DNA of 64,000 nucleotides from Lachnospiraceae bacterium (lineage in GTDB: Bacteria; Bacillota; Clostridia; Lachnospirales; Lachnospiraceae): contig JAJXRY010000001.1 in the NCBI GenBank assembly GCA_021628825.1, positions 1,798,001 through 1,862,000 of the forward strand, read 5' to 3'. This document shows, piece by piece, positions 26,587 to 37,429 of the stretch. The notes under the pieces were generated by a model that worked only from the letters and a program-made list of their open reading frames with translations, was not told the origin of the DNA and searched no databases. Each line of letters opens with the position of its first letter. The first letter of the stretch is position 1. The translations under genes were made by a program, and so were the position numbers.

Positions 26587-28129
26587 CTAGGATAATATTT
26601 TTTTCATTTCTTTATTAAAATCTGTAAAATCAACCTCTTCCATAATAATATCAGAAATCAAGTGAACAAACTGCTCCTCACTAACATTTCTCTCTTGCAC
26701 AGCGGAAAGTAATTTTTCTGTAAAAAAATTTTTACCATTCCTGTCTTCTTCATGCGGTGACAATTTATTTTTTTATAATCTGAAATCACCTCATTTAACG
26801 AAGTAAGTTGGAATAAACTATCATTTATTCTTTTTATAAATGTTAGTATTCTTTTGGTCAATTAAAACAGATTTTTAAATATTTTTTTCTATGCATGAAA
26901 TAGGCAAAAAAATCTTTTTGGCATCTGCTTATATAAGGTATGGCTATTACACTCTTCTTTTATGTCTCCATCCAAAATACTTATTATATTCTTACCGACA
27001 CCTAGAACATTATGCTTAAATAAATCGTACTGTAATGCCAAGACATTATTCCACCCACCCGCAGGTGTAACATGGATTAATTTACTATCAGATAGTTTTA
27101 ATTGTCCTATTACATTTTCTACCACTATTTTTGCTAATTCGTCTTCCACTAACACCAACCAGTCATATCCATCGTGACGAAAAAAACATCTCTTATCGCA
27201 TAACTTGCATAACATGGATTTACTACATTCAAGGTGCATATTCCTTCGCAAATCTCAGGCTCAATTTTTATATAAGTTTCTTGGTCTAATTTTTGCGTAT
27301 CACTTCAGGAGAATGTGATGTTACATATACGGTCAAATTACTACGTTCTAAAGCTAATTCACTCAATAAATCTAATAACCTTGAAACAGCAATCGGATGT
27401 AATGCAACCTCTATCTCATCAATTAGCATTAATGCTGGTTGCTTTATATCCAACGAACGTCTAATTATAGAATTATAAATAAAATGCAACAATGACAGCA
27501 TTAGTGATTCCCCTGAACTCATGCTATATTGCGAAACCAAATTTCCATTCTCCGTAATCATAAAATATGGTGTTTCACTTAACCCCATTTTCTTCACTGT
27601 CTGTCTGTTTATAATTCGTACAATTTTGGAAGTTTTATAGTATTTCTTATCTCCATGAAGTACATATCCTAGTTGTTCGATAATATAATCATCCGCATCT
27701 GTCAAAAATATTATCTGTTATCAATGACTTGCTTAGCAATTCATTTACTTTATCATAATTTTTTTAAATCTAAATCCAAAAAAACAGACTTCCTTCATAC
27801 ATCCCATTTATTCGTATTTGATTTTTCAGGTATCGGCATATACACCTTTTCCCTTTTTCCTTTTTTATCCTCCAGAATTTCCCATCTATTATTTATACCT
27901 TTATAGTCAAACTCGACATAGGAATCTCCATCTCGAACATCTACACCAAAAAGAAATTAAACTTTTTACTGTTCATTAGCTGTGCCATAGTGTATATAAT
28001 TGTACTCTTTCCCGTTCCGTTATTTCCAATAATAGCATGTATACCATTTTCAACAGGAAATTCAAGTACTGCATGTTGAATTGATTTTATCTTATGAATT
28101 GTCATCTTCAATACATTATTTTCGCTCAT
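26587..28129 (-). CDS. OLD-like ATPase/TOPRIM nuclease
   Basis: About 510 residues in reconstructed frames. The start at 28129 gives MSENNVLKMTIHKIKSI, then the Walker A motif in AIIGNNGTGKSTIIYTM. Later come an ABC-type signature (YSMSSGESLMLSLLHF), Walker B (ALMLIDEIEVALHP) and VYVTSHSPEVI. The C-terminal part has VLVEDELAKIVVENVI and NIISILDGDIKEE, matching the Glu and Asp-x-Asp of a TOPRIM nuclease. Indels near 27950, 27800, 27712, 27290, 27195 and 26890. OLD-family proteins act in phage defence, often with a partner; the next genes upstream are a separate ATPase pair. Confidence 0.7.
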
Positions 28130-28175
28130 TTTTTTACCCTTTCTAATTAAAAAAATATAATTCTGCTAAATATGT

Positions 28176-28867
28176 TTATTGTTTCATTTCCTCCGGCAAA
28201 TACTTCGCCAGTTCCTCCACCAGCTCATACACCTTTGTTCCCGGCGCAATTTCCGCTGGTGTTTTTTTCCCTCTCCATCTTGAATAATCCTCTTTGCATA
28301 CCGAATCGCCAGCTTAGGATTCCCATATTCCATCAGAATTGTAAAAATATCATTCATGTTCTTTTGATATTTTCCGATTCCCAACACCTTGAACTTATCA
28401 TTCAAGAACGAAATATACTCCGTTCTGTGATTATTAGCTGTGTAATATGCAAAATGAAGAAGAAACCAGAACTCAATACATTCATTGCTCCACGCCGCAT
28501 GGTATTGTAATTCTGGATTGATCTTATTCAGATTATTGACCCGTTCTTCAACACCATTGAAATGTTCTGCTGGAAAACTGTCCTTATCATATACGCACCA
28601 GACTTGTCCCTTCTGAATCTTGTTCTTCTTGACATAGTCCTCTGACATCCCGATCACACGCATAGTTTCTGCCTGACATGGTTCAATTTCAATCAATACC
28701 ATATCCTTGTAGATTGGATTTTCTTCTATCAGCTTTTTGAAACCCGCAAAATACTTGGGTTCCGTCTGCTGACCTTCACAGAAGATATAGTACCTATATT
28801 GTTTCATCTCCAAATATTCCTGGCGGCGTTTCTTTTTCCATTTCTCCATCCCAGCTTTTTTAGGCAT
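28176..28867 (-). CDS. rloB: RloB family protein (AbiL-type defence, second component)
   Basis: About 230 residues. It starts MPKKAGMEKWKKKRRQEYLE and has the RloB/TOPRIM features YYIFCEGQQTEPKYFAGF (acidic Glu region), GQVWCVYDKDSFP (D-x-D) and AWSNECIEFWFLLHF. One extra T near 28262 shifts the last 25 residues, which should read KTPAEIAPGTKVYEL through LAKYLPEEMKQ to 28176. It lies 15 bases after the ATPase gene, forming the pair seen in AbiL/RloAB abortive-infection loci. Confidence 0.8.
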
Positions 28868-28882
28868 TAACTTTCCCCCAAT

Positions 28883-30092
28883 CTATGATTCTTCTGAGGT
28901 ACGGATCAGCTCCATACTTACCTTCCAGATATTGCTTGTCAAACTTGGCATCCTTTCTGACAGATTCCCCTTTTTTTCATTTTTAAACTCCACTAAAGAA
29001 TAAAGTTTAGAATTCTGTGCATTTCCCTTTGCCACAAACCAGATTTCATCTCTGCGGAATACTTCGCTATTCATCGTTGACAGATCGTGAGACGTGAAAA
29101 TCAACTGCGCTTTATGTCTGTTGATACTCATATCATTGAACATCATAATAATGTGCCGAAGTAAAACCGGATGGATTTTTGCGTCCAGTTCGTCAATTAC
29201 AAGCACTGTTCCAGTAATCAGGCTTTCTGCAATAAACGGAAGTAATCCGAATAATTTCTGTGTTCCACTGGATTCATCAAACAAGCTGATTTCTGTTTCC
29301 ACATCATCTACACAATGCTTCGTGAATATATCTATTCTTTCATTCTCTTTTTTTCTTCCACTCTGAAATCTACAATGTCTAAATCCATCTCCTGAATCAT
29401 CTGAAGCATTAATTGTTTTACCTCTTCCGATGTGGACACAGCCATTCTTAGCTCCTGCACTGGATTTCCATAGTTTAGGAATTCAATTCTATACTCAAAC
29501 CAGCTCAATACATCCTTCACCACTGCATTTTCTTTATATGCAATTCCAAGATAAGAAAGCAATGTAAGTGTTTTCGACAATTCATTACTAACTTTCAACC
29601 TTGCAAAAGCTCCCTTTAAAATAATTCCATTTTCGTCTCTGATAAAAAGGGCTGATCTTCTTCCGGTCTCAAGTTTTACCCTATCCAAGCTCTCATATAA
29701 AACGATATCCCGCTTTACATGCAGAATATACCTATACTCTGACTGGTCCGTTCGAAAAAAAAGTTCAAATTCTGTCGGTTCGTCTTTACTCTCCGAAAAT
29801 GCAAACGGCTCCACAATTATTTTCTTTTGAAGCAATACTTTCTCCTCACTATCCTCTGTAGCCAGAAGGGGACGCAACACTTTTGCTACCAACGTATGTA
29901 ATGCTGCCAAAACATTAGACTTTCCTCCTCCATTTGGTCCATAAATAGCGGATACCGGCAAATATTTTTTTCCTTATCTTTGTCTATAATAACCCGATCT
30001 TCATGCTCTGATATTGCAGCCGCCTGCATATCAAATGTCACTTCATCTCTTATGCTCTTAAAAATTTTTTTCACTGTAAACTGACATAACAT
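28883..30092 (-). CDS. rloA: RloA-type AAA ATPase (AbiL-type defence, first component)
   Basis: About 403 residues. It starts MLCQFTVKKIFKSIRDEVTF at 30092. Walker A is in IYGPNGGGKSNVLAAL, followed by EPFAFSESKDEPTEFELFF and YRYILHVKRD, the ABC-like signature in DESSGTQKLFGLLPF, Walker B in VLVIDELDAKIHPVLL and the H-loop in FTSHDLSTM. Indels near 29965 and 29318. It is the sensor/ATPase of a two-gene abortive-infection module with RloB downstream. Confidence 0.8.
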
Positions 30093-30250
30093 ATCTTTTT
30101 ACCCTCCGTTATACCTTTATTATATTCTTATGGCGGATATTTGCAAGCGATATTCGAGAATATATCTCACATATATAATTGTAATGTCGATTTTTTTGTA
30201 AATTGAGGGAAAAATTTTTGTCGAAAACACTATATTTTAAAAATCATTGT

Positions 30251-30380
30251 AAAAAAATACGGCACAAACTGTACCGTATCTTGATCTTACTTATTCATTT
30301 CTTCATGCTGATGCGCATATTTTTCTTTGGTAGCCAAACCTCCCCGCAGATGTCGCTCCGCTTTATTCACATCAAGCACC
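30251..30380 (-). repeat. Right 130-bp repeat within intact spoIIID
   Basis: Counterpart of 26158-26287. It covers the 3' third of the spoIIID gene plus its terminator. The match stops at the codon before VLDVN; upstream the two copies diverge completely. Confidence 0.85.
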
Positions 30381-30553
30381 TTTCGCGCCTCTTTCGCAAG
30401 TGCCAGATTGATGTGCTGCAATCGCTCCGCTACATCCTTATGTACTGTACTTTTTGAAATGCCAAATGCCTTGGCGGTCTGTCTTACGGTTGCGTTGTTT
30501 TCGATGATATAATTCGCTATATGAACTGCCCGTTCCTCAATATAATCTTTCAA
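30287..30553 (-). CDS. spoIIID: Stage III sporulation transcription factor SpoIIID
   Basis: 88 residues. DNA-binding regulator of the mother cell during sporulation. The helix-turn-helix is VRQTAKAFGISKSTVHKDV, followed by the basic C-terminal region KAERHLRGGLATKEKY. Intact. It shows that the organism belongs to endospore formers. The 3' third is duplicated at 26158-26287. A hairpin with ATACGG/CCGTAT and a T-run follows the stop as terminator. Confidence 0.95.
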   Translation of the reverse strand: MKDYIEERAVHIANYIIENNATVRQTAKAFGISKSTVHKDVAERLQHINLALAKEARKVLDVNKAERHLRGGLATKEKYAHQHEEMNK

Positions 30554-30691
30554 AGGAAACCCCTCAGAACGCTTTTTTACATTCTATGAAATAGTCTGAA
30601 AGGTTATGACCTAATTATATTTTTAGGTTCATCCATGTACTATATCTTGTCTATCTCCTCCCATGCTTCTTCAATAGTATATACCTCCCCA

Positions 30692-31474
30692 TTATTTCCG
30701 CAAATGCTCCAGCCTATCTGCCCTTTCATAAGCCAACTCCAAAAACTGACAAATATTTAAATGAGAATAGTCCCAATTCATAGGTTCTAAAATTGTGGCT
30801 CCCTGATATCCCGTACTGGCAATTTTCTTCATAACTGTATTCCAGTCAATATTGCCGTCAAATGGTAATTGATGCTGATTATGGCTACCTCCGTTATCCT
30901 GCAGATGAATTGCCATCAACCGATTTCCATACATTCCTAACAAGTCTTCATCGGGTGCATAATTTATATGATGACAACTATCATAACAATAGCCAACATT
31001 TTTTTGAAGTGAATTTATTTAACACCATTTTTCAAGTTATTAATATTGCTTAAATTCTCAAAGGCAATCTGAATCTTCTTATGTTCTGCCTTGTCTATAA
31101 GTTGCTCCAAGCGTCCGATTCCTGTCTGATTTAAAGGATTATGATCATTTTGGCAGATGTATCACCATGGTTGGTATATCATATTCACAGCAATCCTTTA
31201 CACATTGCAGATAACTTTGAAATACGCTTTCTCCTCTCAAATTATCCAGTGACAAATCATCCTGTTCATGCACAGGGGCATGGATATTTTCTACAAATAG
31301 TCCTGCATTTCTGGCTAGTTTTACATCCTCTTGATAACCGTCTCCTCTGCCAAACTGATTGCTCCACCATAACATTACACAATCAAATCCCACTTTTTTA
31401 ATCAATTTGTATCTCTCTTCAAAAGAAACATCATATCCCGGACCATAGCCAAAACAATCATATATTCCTATCAT
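30692..31474 (-). CDS. Sugar phosphate isomerase/epimerase (TIM barrel)
   Basis: About 260 residues in three frame segments (indels near 31145, 31020 and 30945). The start at 31474 (MIGIYDCFGYGPGYDVSFEE) has AAGGGGAG upstream. Further features: KVGFDCVMLWWSN, FVENIHAPVHEQDDLSLDN, AIHLQDNGGSHNQHQLPFDG and ATILEPMNWDY, all typical of xylose-isomerase-like TIM-barrel proteins with metal-binding Glu, His and Asp. Substrate unknown. Confidence 0.75.
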
Positions 31475-31523
31475 TTTGTATCTCCCCTTACCAATACTCA
31501 TAGTCTCTGAACTATATTTCTAT

Positions 31524-32568
31524 TTATTCCATTACCTTAAATCCCTTCTCTTCAAGCATTTTAAGCAATTCTTCTCTGTCTATTTTTCCTTCACTGATTG
31601 CTTTTTCAATTCCCGGTCCAAAACTGATTACCGATGGGGTCTTTCCTTCTGAAAAACATTTTTTTCTGATAAATCCATGGGTGTCCATCCCATATTACAC
31701 CATAGATTTGTTGTATTTTTGAACGCAGTTGATTAAATTGATAAATTTCTCCAATTCTTCCTCTGTCATCACAACACCGGTCTCACTGATATCTTCTAAC
31801 AACATTTCCATAGCGGTCTTAGGATCAACCCAACCGGATTTAATTCTCCAGATATAGTCTTCACAGATTCTGGCAGCAATTGGACCTTTACATTTTTTTC
31901 AAGAAACGCTGCCAGCTTTTTTTCATTTTTTTCTTTGGTCCATCCTTAAATTCACCACTCAGATATCTGATCTCAAACTGCTCACCCGGATCAAGATATT
32001 CAAAAATTCTTTTAAGTACTCTCCCACATGCCCACACGGATACACTCTTCCCCATCTGTCTGTATATTCTGTTGCCGACACCTTAAGATTTCCCAAAAAA
32101 ATGCCAGAAGCTTTTCCTGTCCATCCGTCATTGCATCACAGGCATAATCAAGCAGATTTTCCGGGATATAGGGTTCTTTATCCAGCTGAACTTCATGTAA
32201 ATTCCATAATGAACGGAACTTTCCGTAACCATCATCTACCATTGCCTTTGTCACCAGAAAGCGTTCTGTGTCTTTACGCTTTTTTCTTCGCAGTAGACCT
32301 CATCAATCTCGAAAATATAATAAGGAACATCTTCTCTTCGTACAATACCTGAAAAAGCAATCATTTCCTTCTTGGTCAATCTGATAATTGGTACCTCTTT
32401 CGCCAGAGCCTGATAGACTGACCATAATTCACCTATTTCTATCGACCCATATAAATTTGCGGATGCCTGAAACAAAGTATGTAAAAATTGTCTCTTATCA
32501 TCATTTATCTTCGCATCTGCGTACATTCTTGATATTGTTTTTTCAGCCAACGGCTTAGGGTATGCCAT
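31524..32568 (-). CDS. Uncharacterised protein of about 345 residues
   Basis: Start at 32568 (MAYPKPLAEKTISRMYADAK) with AGGAG upstream. Frame fragments join through indels near 32283, 32098, 32020, 31910, 31725, 31665 and 31640. The C-terminus (read as MGWTPMDLSEKN, then ISFGPGIEKAISEGKIDREE, ending GFKVME) resembles the tail of a family of cytoplasmic Clostridial proteins that sometimes carry SEC-C motifs; no cysteine-rich metal site is visible here. Function unknown. The next gene upstream is a SWIM-domain protein. Confidence 0.55.
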
Positions 32569-32623
32569 ATGTTTTTCTCCTTTTTTTCATATACAGGTTA
32601 GCGGTCTGCCAGGATATTACTCT

Positions 32624-34373
32624 TTAAAATCCGGCATTTCTCAATTCGTCCATAAGTGCCGTCCGGCGCTTATATTCCATTCTCCATTTTCTGGCTATGC
32701 TTTCTGCTTCTGCTTTCCCATTTTCACACTTTACCATCTTTTTCAGATATTGTACCAGTTGTCTATAGTGCTTGCGGCAGTTTGCGTGATCCATTTCTGG
32801 AATAATATAGTTTGCATAAATACGAAGCATCCTCTCCGAATGAGTTTTTCGTAACTGCTTTTCATATTTATCCAGCAGATTAACACTGTTTTCTCTTTCA
32901 ATAATCTGCATGAGTTGCTCATATCTTTTTTTCCTGATTTAAAAACATCACAGGTAAAATAAATATTTTTTTACTTGCATTTATTATGAGGTTGGTAAGT
33001 CTGTCCCATTCTGCTTCTGAAGAAATACAAGCTTTTTAATTCGTTATAGCAGGACAAATCACTCTGATAGCAATGAAGAAGCTGAAAGATTAATTCTTCC
33101 CTATATTCATCTTCTTTTTCCTGATTCTTTATATAACGAAATCAATTGTAAGCTATACTTCTTTATCTTTTCCGGATACTCTGTATCCATTTGTTTTGCT
33201 TTTCTTCCAATATCTGAACTGCCAGTTCTTTTATTTCCGTTTTTCAAGGGCTTCTGAAATTTCCAGTTCCCGAACACAGAAAAAAAATGTCTGTTCATCA
33301 ACCGGTATTTTTAATATGTCTTGTTCCGGCATATGAAGTCGATGCATATACTCCAGCCTTTGCAAAAGAACATCCCGATAACCATATCTGATAGAATAAA
33401 TTGTTCCAGCATCATTTTGCTTTCTGTGTAATTCAATTATTTCATCCAAAGCATTCATCCGTTCCCCAGATTTCATCTTCTGACATGAAATATTGCTCAA
33501 AAGAATTCATTGACATATTCTTCCATATAATCTATCACAAAATCAGTATTTTTTTATGGTCCCGAAACCAGTTTTTTTATTATTTCTCTGTCATTTTTCA
33601 TTACAATTTTTCAGTAATTTTTTTCTCCAATAATCATAACATGTTTCAGCAACCATGGAAGATCCACCATCTGAATCATCCATATCTGTATTACCAACTT
33701 CCCTGAACACAATATTCGTAAGTTCAAAAAGCTTGTAAATAACACCGTTTTTTTCTATCATCAAAGGGGACTTTTGTCATCCAGGAAATTCCTTAAATCA
33801 CTGCAAAAAAATCATAGGCATACTGCCAATCAATAAATCTGCCGCCACCATACCGGTAAATAATATTCTTAATCTCTTTTTTTCAAATTTGTCATCTGAA
33901 TTGCATTCATTTGGAAATCATATTTTTAGCTGAAGTTCATTCTTTAACCCTTCATTTTCCGACAGCATATCTATCAGAAGTTCCTTGGCATCCTGCTCAG
34001 GAATTTTTTTGTTAATAATCTTTCTATTTCCTGTCTTTTTGGTATTTACTGTAGAAGCCATAACTATATTCATGGAGTCCTTATGATATACTTCCGCTTC
34101 ATTCTCACTTTCATCAGCAAGATATTCTTCATATTTGTAGAGTACCGCTGCCATATGTTTACAATTGTATCCCTTCGCAGCATACGGACAATCGCAAAAC
34201 ATATCCATAATTTCCCCACCATCTAATTCAACAGACACCTGATAGTACTCACTGCCCTCAACCTCGGCCTCCACAGTATTCCCAATAATCTGTAAATCCG
34301 ACACGCAGCCGTCCTCATAATACTCCATACCTCGATTCAGAATATGTGGTTCAAACAGATTCATCCAATTCAT
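32624..34373 (-). CDS. SWIM zinc-finger domain protein
   Basis: About 580 residues. The N-terminal SWIM motif CxCxnCxH is clear (MFCDCPYAAKGYNCKHMAAV, residues 58-77). The rest is helical and Tyr/Glu/Lys-rich (DEIIELHRKQNDAGTIYSIR, LEYMHRLHMPEQDILKIPVD, LRIYANYIIPEMDHANCRKH). At least six indels (near 33918, 33880, 33755, 33550, 33230, 33100 and 32940) break it. SWIM domains bind DNA or proteins. The protein may be an uncharacterised relative of helicase-associated SWIM proteins, but no helicase is next to it. Confidence 0.65.
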
Positions 34374-34643
34374 TTCGTATTTCTCTCATTCTACCGGCAT
34401 ATCCGGTTCATTATGATTTAATTATACCATCTACCCTTATATTTCAGAAGTCACACAATGTATTTCCTACCTTTTATTTTCTACGTTCTCATTATGGACT
34501 GCCCCTTCTCAAATCACATTATCATTCCCCTTGGAAAATCGTGTATACATGCTTGAATCCCTAGCATGTTGCCCTTGGTTTATGTTATACTATGGTGAGT
34601 ATTATACACTACTATATTAAATGAATCCCCTAAAGGCAAAGCC
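34374..34643. other. Divergent intergenic region, no gene
   Basis: Separates the minus-strand SWIM gene from the plus-strand HD-GYP gene. A TATACT at about 34588 could be a -10 box for the plus-strand gene, but its -35 is poor. Confidence 0.3.
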
Positions 34644-35742
34644 ATGATTAAACGAAAATTTATCAGTGTCAGGCTGTTAACTCCCGGCATGGTCATTGAC
34701 CAGTCCATCATTGATGGAACCGGACGTGTCCTGATTCACCGGAAGACGACACTTGACGATTACATGATTAATTCCCTTCGCAAAATGAACATTGGCGGTG
34801 TTTATATCCGCGAAGGCGAAGAAAGCGATGAGGAAATCACCTATAACATTTCTCCGGAAGTTATGGAGAAGATCGAGAAGGTGAAGGTTCCCGACCGTGC
34901 GAAGATTGAACTACATGAAAGTGTGAAGAAAAGAGTTGCAGAAGGAATCCAGTTCCTTTACAGTAATCCGGACTCTCCAAGCTTCATGGATGCAACCAAC
35001 AATGTTTCCAGTGAGCTTATGAAAGCATTGGAAGAGAATGATGCCCTGGCAGTCGATGTCGGTGCTTTGAAAGTCAGCGATGAATACACCTTCAAGCACA
35101 GTGTGGATGTTGCTTCCATGGGAATGATTATTGCGAAAAACCGTGGACTTTCCCCGAAGGAAGTGCAGCAGATTGGTGTTTCAGGACTTCTGCACGACCT
35201 TGGTAAATCCAGAATCCCGAATGAAATTTTAAATAAGCCGGGACGGCTGACGGAGGAGGAATTTGAAGTAATGAAGACTCATCCCGTTCTTGGCTATAAC
35301 ATGATTAAGGATAAGCCGGAGCTTTCTACAGCCACAAAGCTTGGTGTACTGCAGCATCATGAAAAGATGAACGGCAATGGCTATCCGTTGAAATTACAGG
35401 GCGACCAGATTACTCCCTTTGCAAGGATTCTTTCGGTTGCCGATATTTATGATGCCCTTGTCACAGAGCGTCCCTATAAAGATGCATTTTCTCCTCGTGA
35501 TGCCGTGGAAATGATTATGGCAATGACCGGAGATCTTGACATTCACATGATCCAGAGTTTCTTAAACAGTGTGATTCTCTATCCCGTTGATTCCATAATA
35601 AAATTAAGCACCGGAGAGTTTGCCAAAAATTGTGCAAAACATCCCCGGTTATCCTACACGCCCAACTGTGATCACTTTGAACCATGGTCAGATCTATGCT
35701 CTTGCCTCTGATATCAAGTGCGCAAGCATTATTATCATATAA
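34644..35742 (+). CDS. HD-GYP domain phosphodiesterase
   Basis: Probably degrades cyclic di-GMP to GMP or pGpG. Metal-binding and signature residues are present: HSVDVASMGM, GLLHDLGKSRIPNEIL (HD), KTHPVLGYNM, LQHHEKMNGNGYP (the GYP motif) and SVADIYDALVTERPYK. About 365 residues with an N-terminal DUF3391-like region (LLTPGMVIDQSIIDGTG). One missing base near 35630 shifts the last 35 residues, which then read VITLNHGQIYALASDIK to the stop at 35742. It faces the HerA-like gene tail to tail, with 3 bases between. Confidence 0.9.
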
Positions 35743-35745
35743 CTA

Positions 35746-37418
35746 TTACAGCTTAAACAACGTACTCATGATTCCTCTTCCGAGGGATGCACCTACGTTT
35801 CCGCCCAGCCGCTTTCCAAAGGAACCACCTATCGACTTGCCAAGGGAATTCCCTAGTTCACGTCCTACGGTTCCTGCAGCGGAGCGCGCTACACTTCCGG
35901 CAACTCTGTTTGCCTTCTTCTTCTTTGCTTCCTCTTCCTTTTCATTCGCCTTCTGAATCCGAACTGCCTCTTTTTTTCCTGCTCCTTCTGCAATCTTAGC
36001 TGTTCCTTTTCCTGCGCCTTTAACTGTGCTGCTTCCAGCTTTTCCTGTTCCTTCTGGCGGACAGCTTCCTCCTTCTGCGCTGCGGCCTGTGCTGCCGCCT
36101 CCTCCGCCTCCTTCTGTGCCTGAAGGTTCATTCTCTGCAAAAATTCATACGCCGAGTCACGATCAAAATATTCATTATATTTACTGTAAAGCATGCTTCC
36201 CCTGATCTGTTCCTCTCTGGTCCGGTCATCAAGCGTTCCTAAGTTACTCTGTGGAGGCAGCATCGTGCATCTCTTCACCACAGTCGGAATTCCCTCTTCA
36301 TTGAGCACCGAAACCAGTGCCTCTCCAATGGCAAGCTCCTGTAAAACCTCATAAGTATTAAATTCCGGATTCTCACGGAACGCCTGTGCTGCTGCCTTTG
36401 CCCCTTTTTGTTCACCCGGTGTGTAAGCATGCAATGCGTGCTGGATCTTATTTCCCAGCTGGGAAAGAACCCCATCCGGAATATCCTTCGGATTCTGTGT
36501 AACAAAGTAAATACCAACCCCTTTTGAACGGATCAGCTTTACCACCTGCTCAATCTTTTCAAGCAGGGCACGGTTTGCAGTATCAAACAACATATGAGCC
36601 TCATCGAAGAAAAACACCATCTTCGGCTTTGGAAGATCTCCTGCTTCCGGTAAGGTTTCATATAATTCGGACATCAGCCACAAAAGGAAGGTGGAATACA
36701 TCTTCGGGCTCTGCATCAGCTTCTGGCAGTCCAGGATCTGAATCTTGCCCTTGCCGTCGCAGTCCGTTCCGATCCAGTCACTGATACTGAGTGCCGGTTC
36801 CCCGAAAAACTGCTCTCCACCTGCCTCCTCCAGTGTAATCACGGCACGGATAATGGCAGTCAGACTCTGCTTTGCTATATTTCCATAGGTAAGACTTAAT
36901 TCCTTTGCATTTTCGGATACATACTGCAGCATGGCCCTCAGATCTTTGGTATCAATCAGAAGAAGACCTTCATCATCTGCAATTTTAAAGATAATCGTCA
37001 GAATATCGCTCTGCGTATCATTGAGATTCAGAATCCTGCTAAGCAACAGTGGACCCATCTCGGTGATGGTCGTGCGAAGCGGCAGACCCTTTTCTCCAAA
37101 TACATCCCAGAAGGTTACCGGATAAGCATGATAGGCAAATCCTTCTTTTTCAAGTCCCAGCTTTTCCACACGTCCGCCGACACTTCCTTCGCCGGTTCCC
37201 TTAAGGCTCATGGAAGCCAGATCTCCTTTAGCATCCGCAAGAAATACGGAAACGCCACAATCACTGAAGGACTCTGCCAGTACACGCAGGCTCACGGTTT
37301 TTCCGGTACCGGTTGCACCTGCAATCAGTCCGTGGCGGTTTGCCATCTTCGGATAAATATAGACCTTTCCCTCTCCTGATTTTCCAATATAAAGCTTTTG
37401 TTCCTGATACATCTTCAA
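35746..37418 (-). CDS. HerA-like (DUF853) ATPase
   Basis: About 555 residues. Helicase/translocase-type ATPase. Walker A is GLIAGATGTGKTVSLRVLA near residue 35, Walker B is KMVFFFDEAHMLFD near 265, followed by GVGIYFVTQNPKDIPDGVLS. The last third has a charged coiled coil (repeats of QKE, AAQ and KEQ, residues 430-490), then a Gly-rich tail read after an indel near 35970 as GTVGRELGNSLGKSIGG and ending IMSTLFKL. DUF853 proteins are widespread and not well characterised. It is followed upstream by an exported protein gene. Confidence 0.85.
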
Positions 37419-37429
37419 TCCCCTTCCTG

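Larger units (their letters stand above)
26158..30380. mobile_element. Defence island flanked by spoIIID 3'-end repeats
   Basis: 4.2 kb bounded by 130-bp direct repeats. Inside, all on the minus strand: the C-terminal end of a serine recombinase fused to the left spoIIID tail, an OLD-like nuclease, RloB and an RloA-type ATPase. The right copy belongs to the intact spoIIID gene. The layout fits integration into spoIIID by a large serine recombinase whose gene has since been mostly lost. Confidence 0.65.

Noticed and set aside
30287..30553. Disruption of sporulation by the island in spoIIID
   Set aside because: The right-hand copy is a full 88-residue SpoIIID with its helix-turn-helix and terminator, so the gene is intact.
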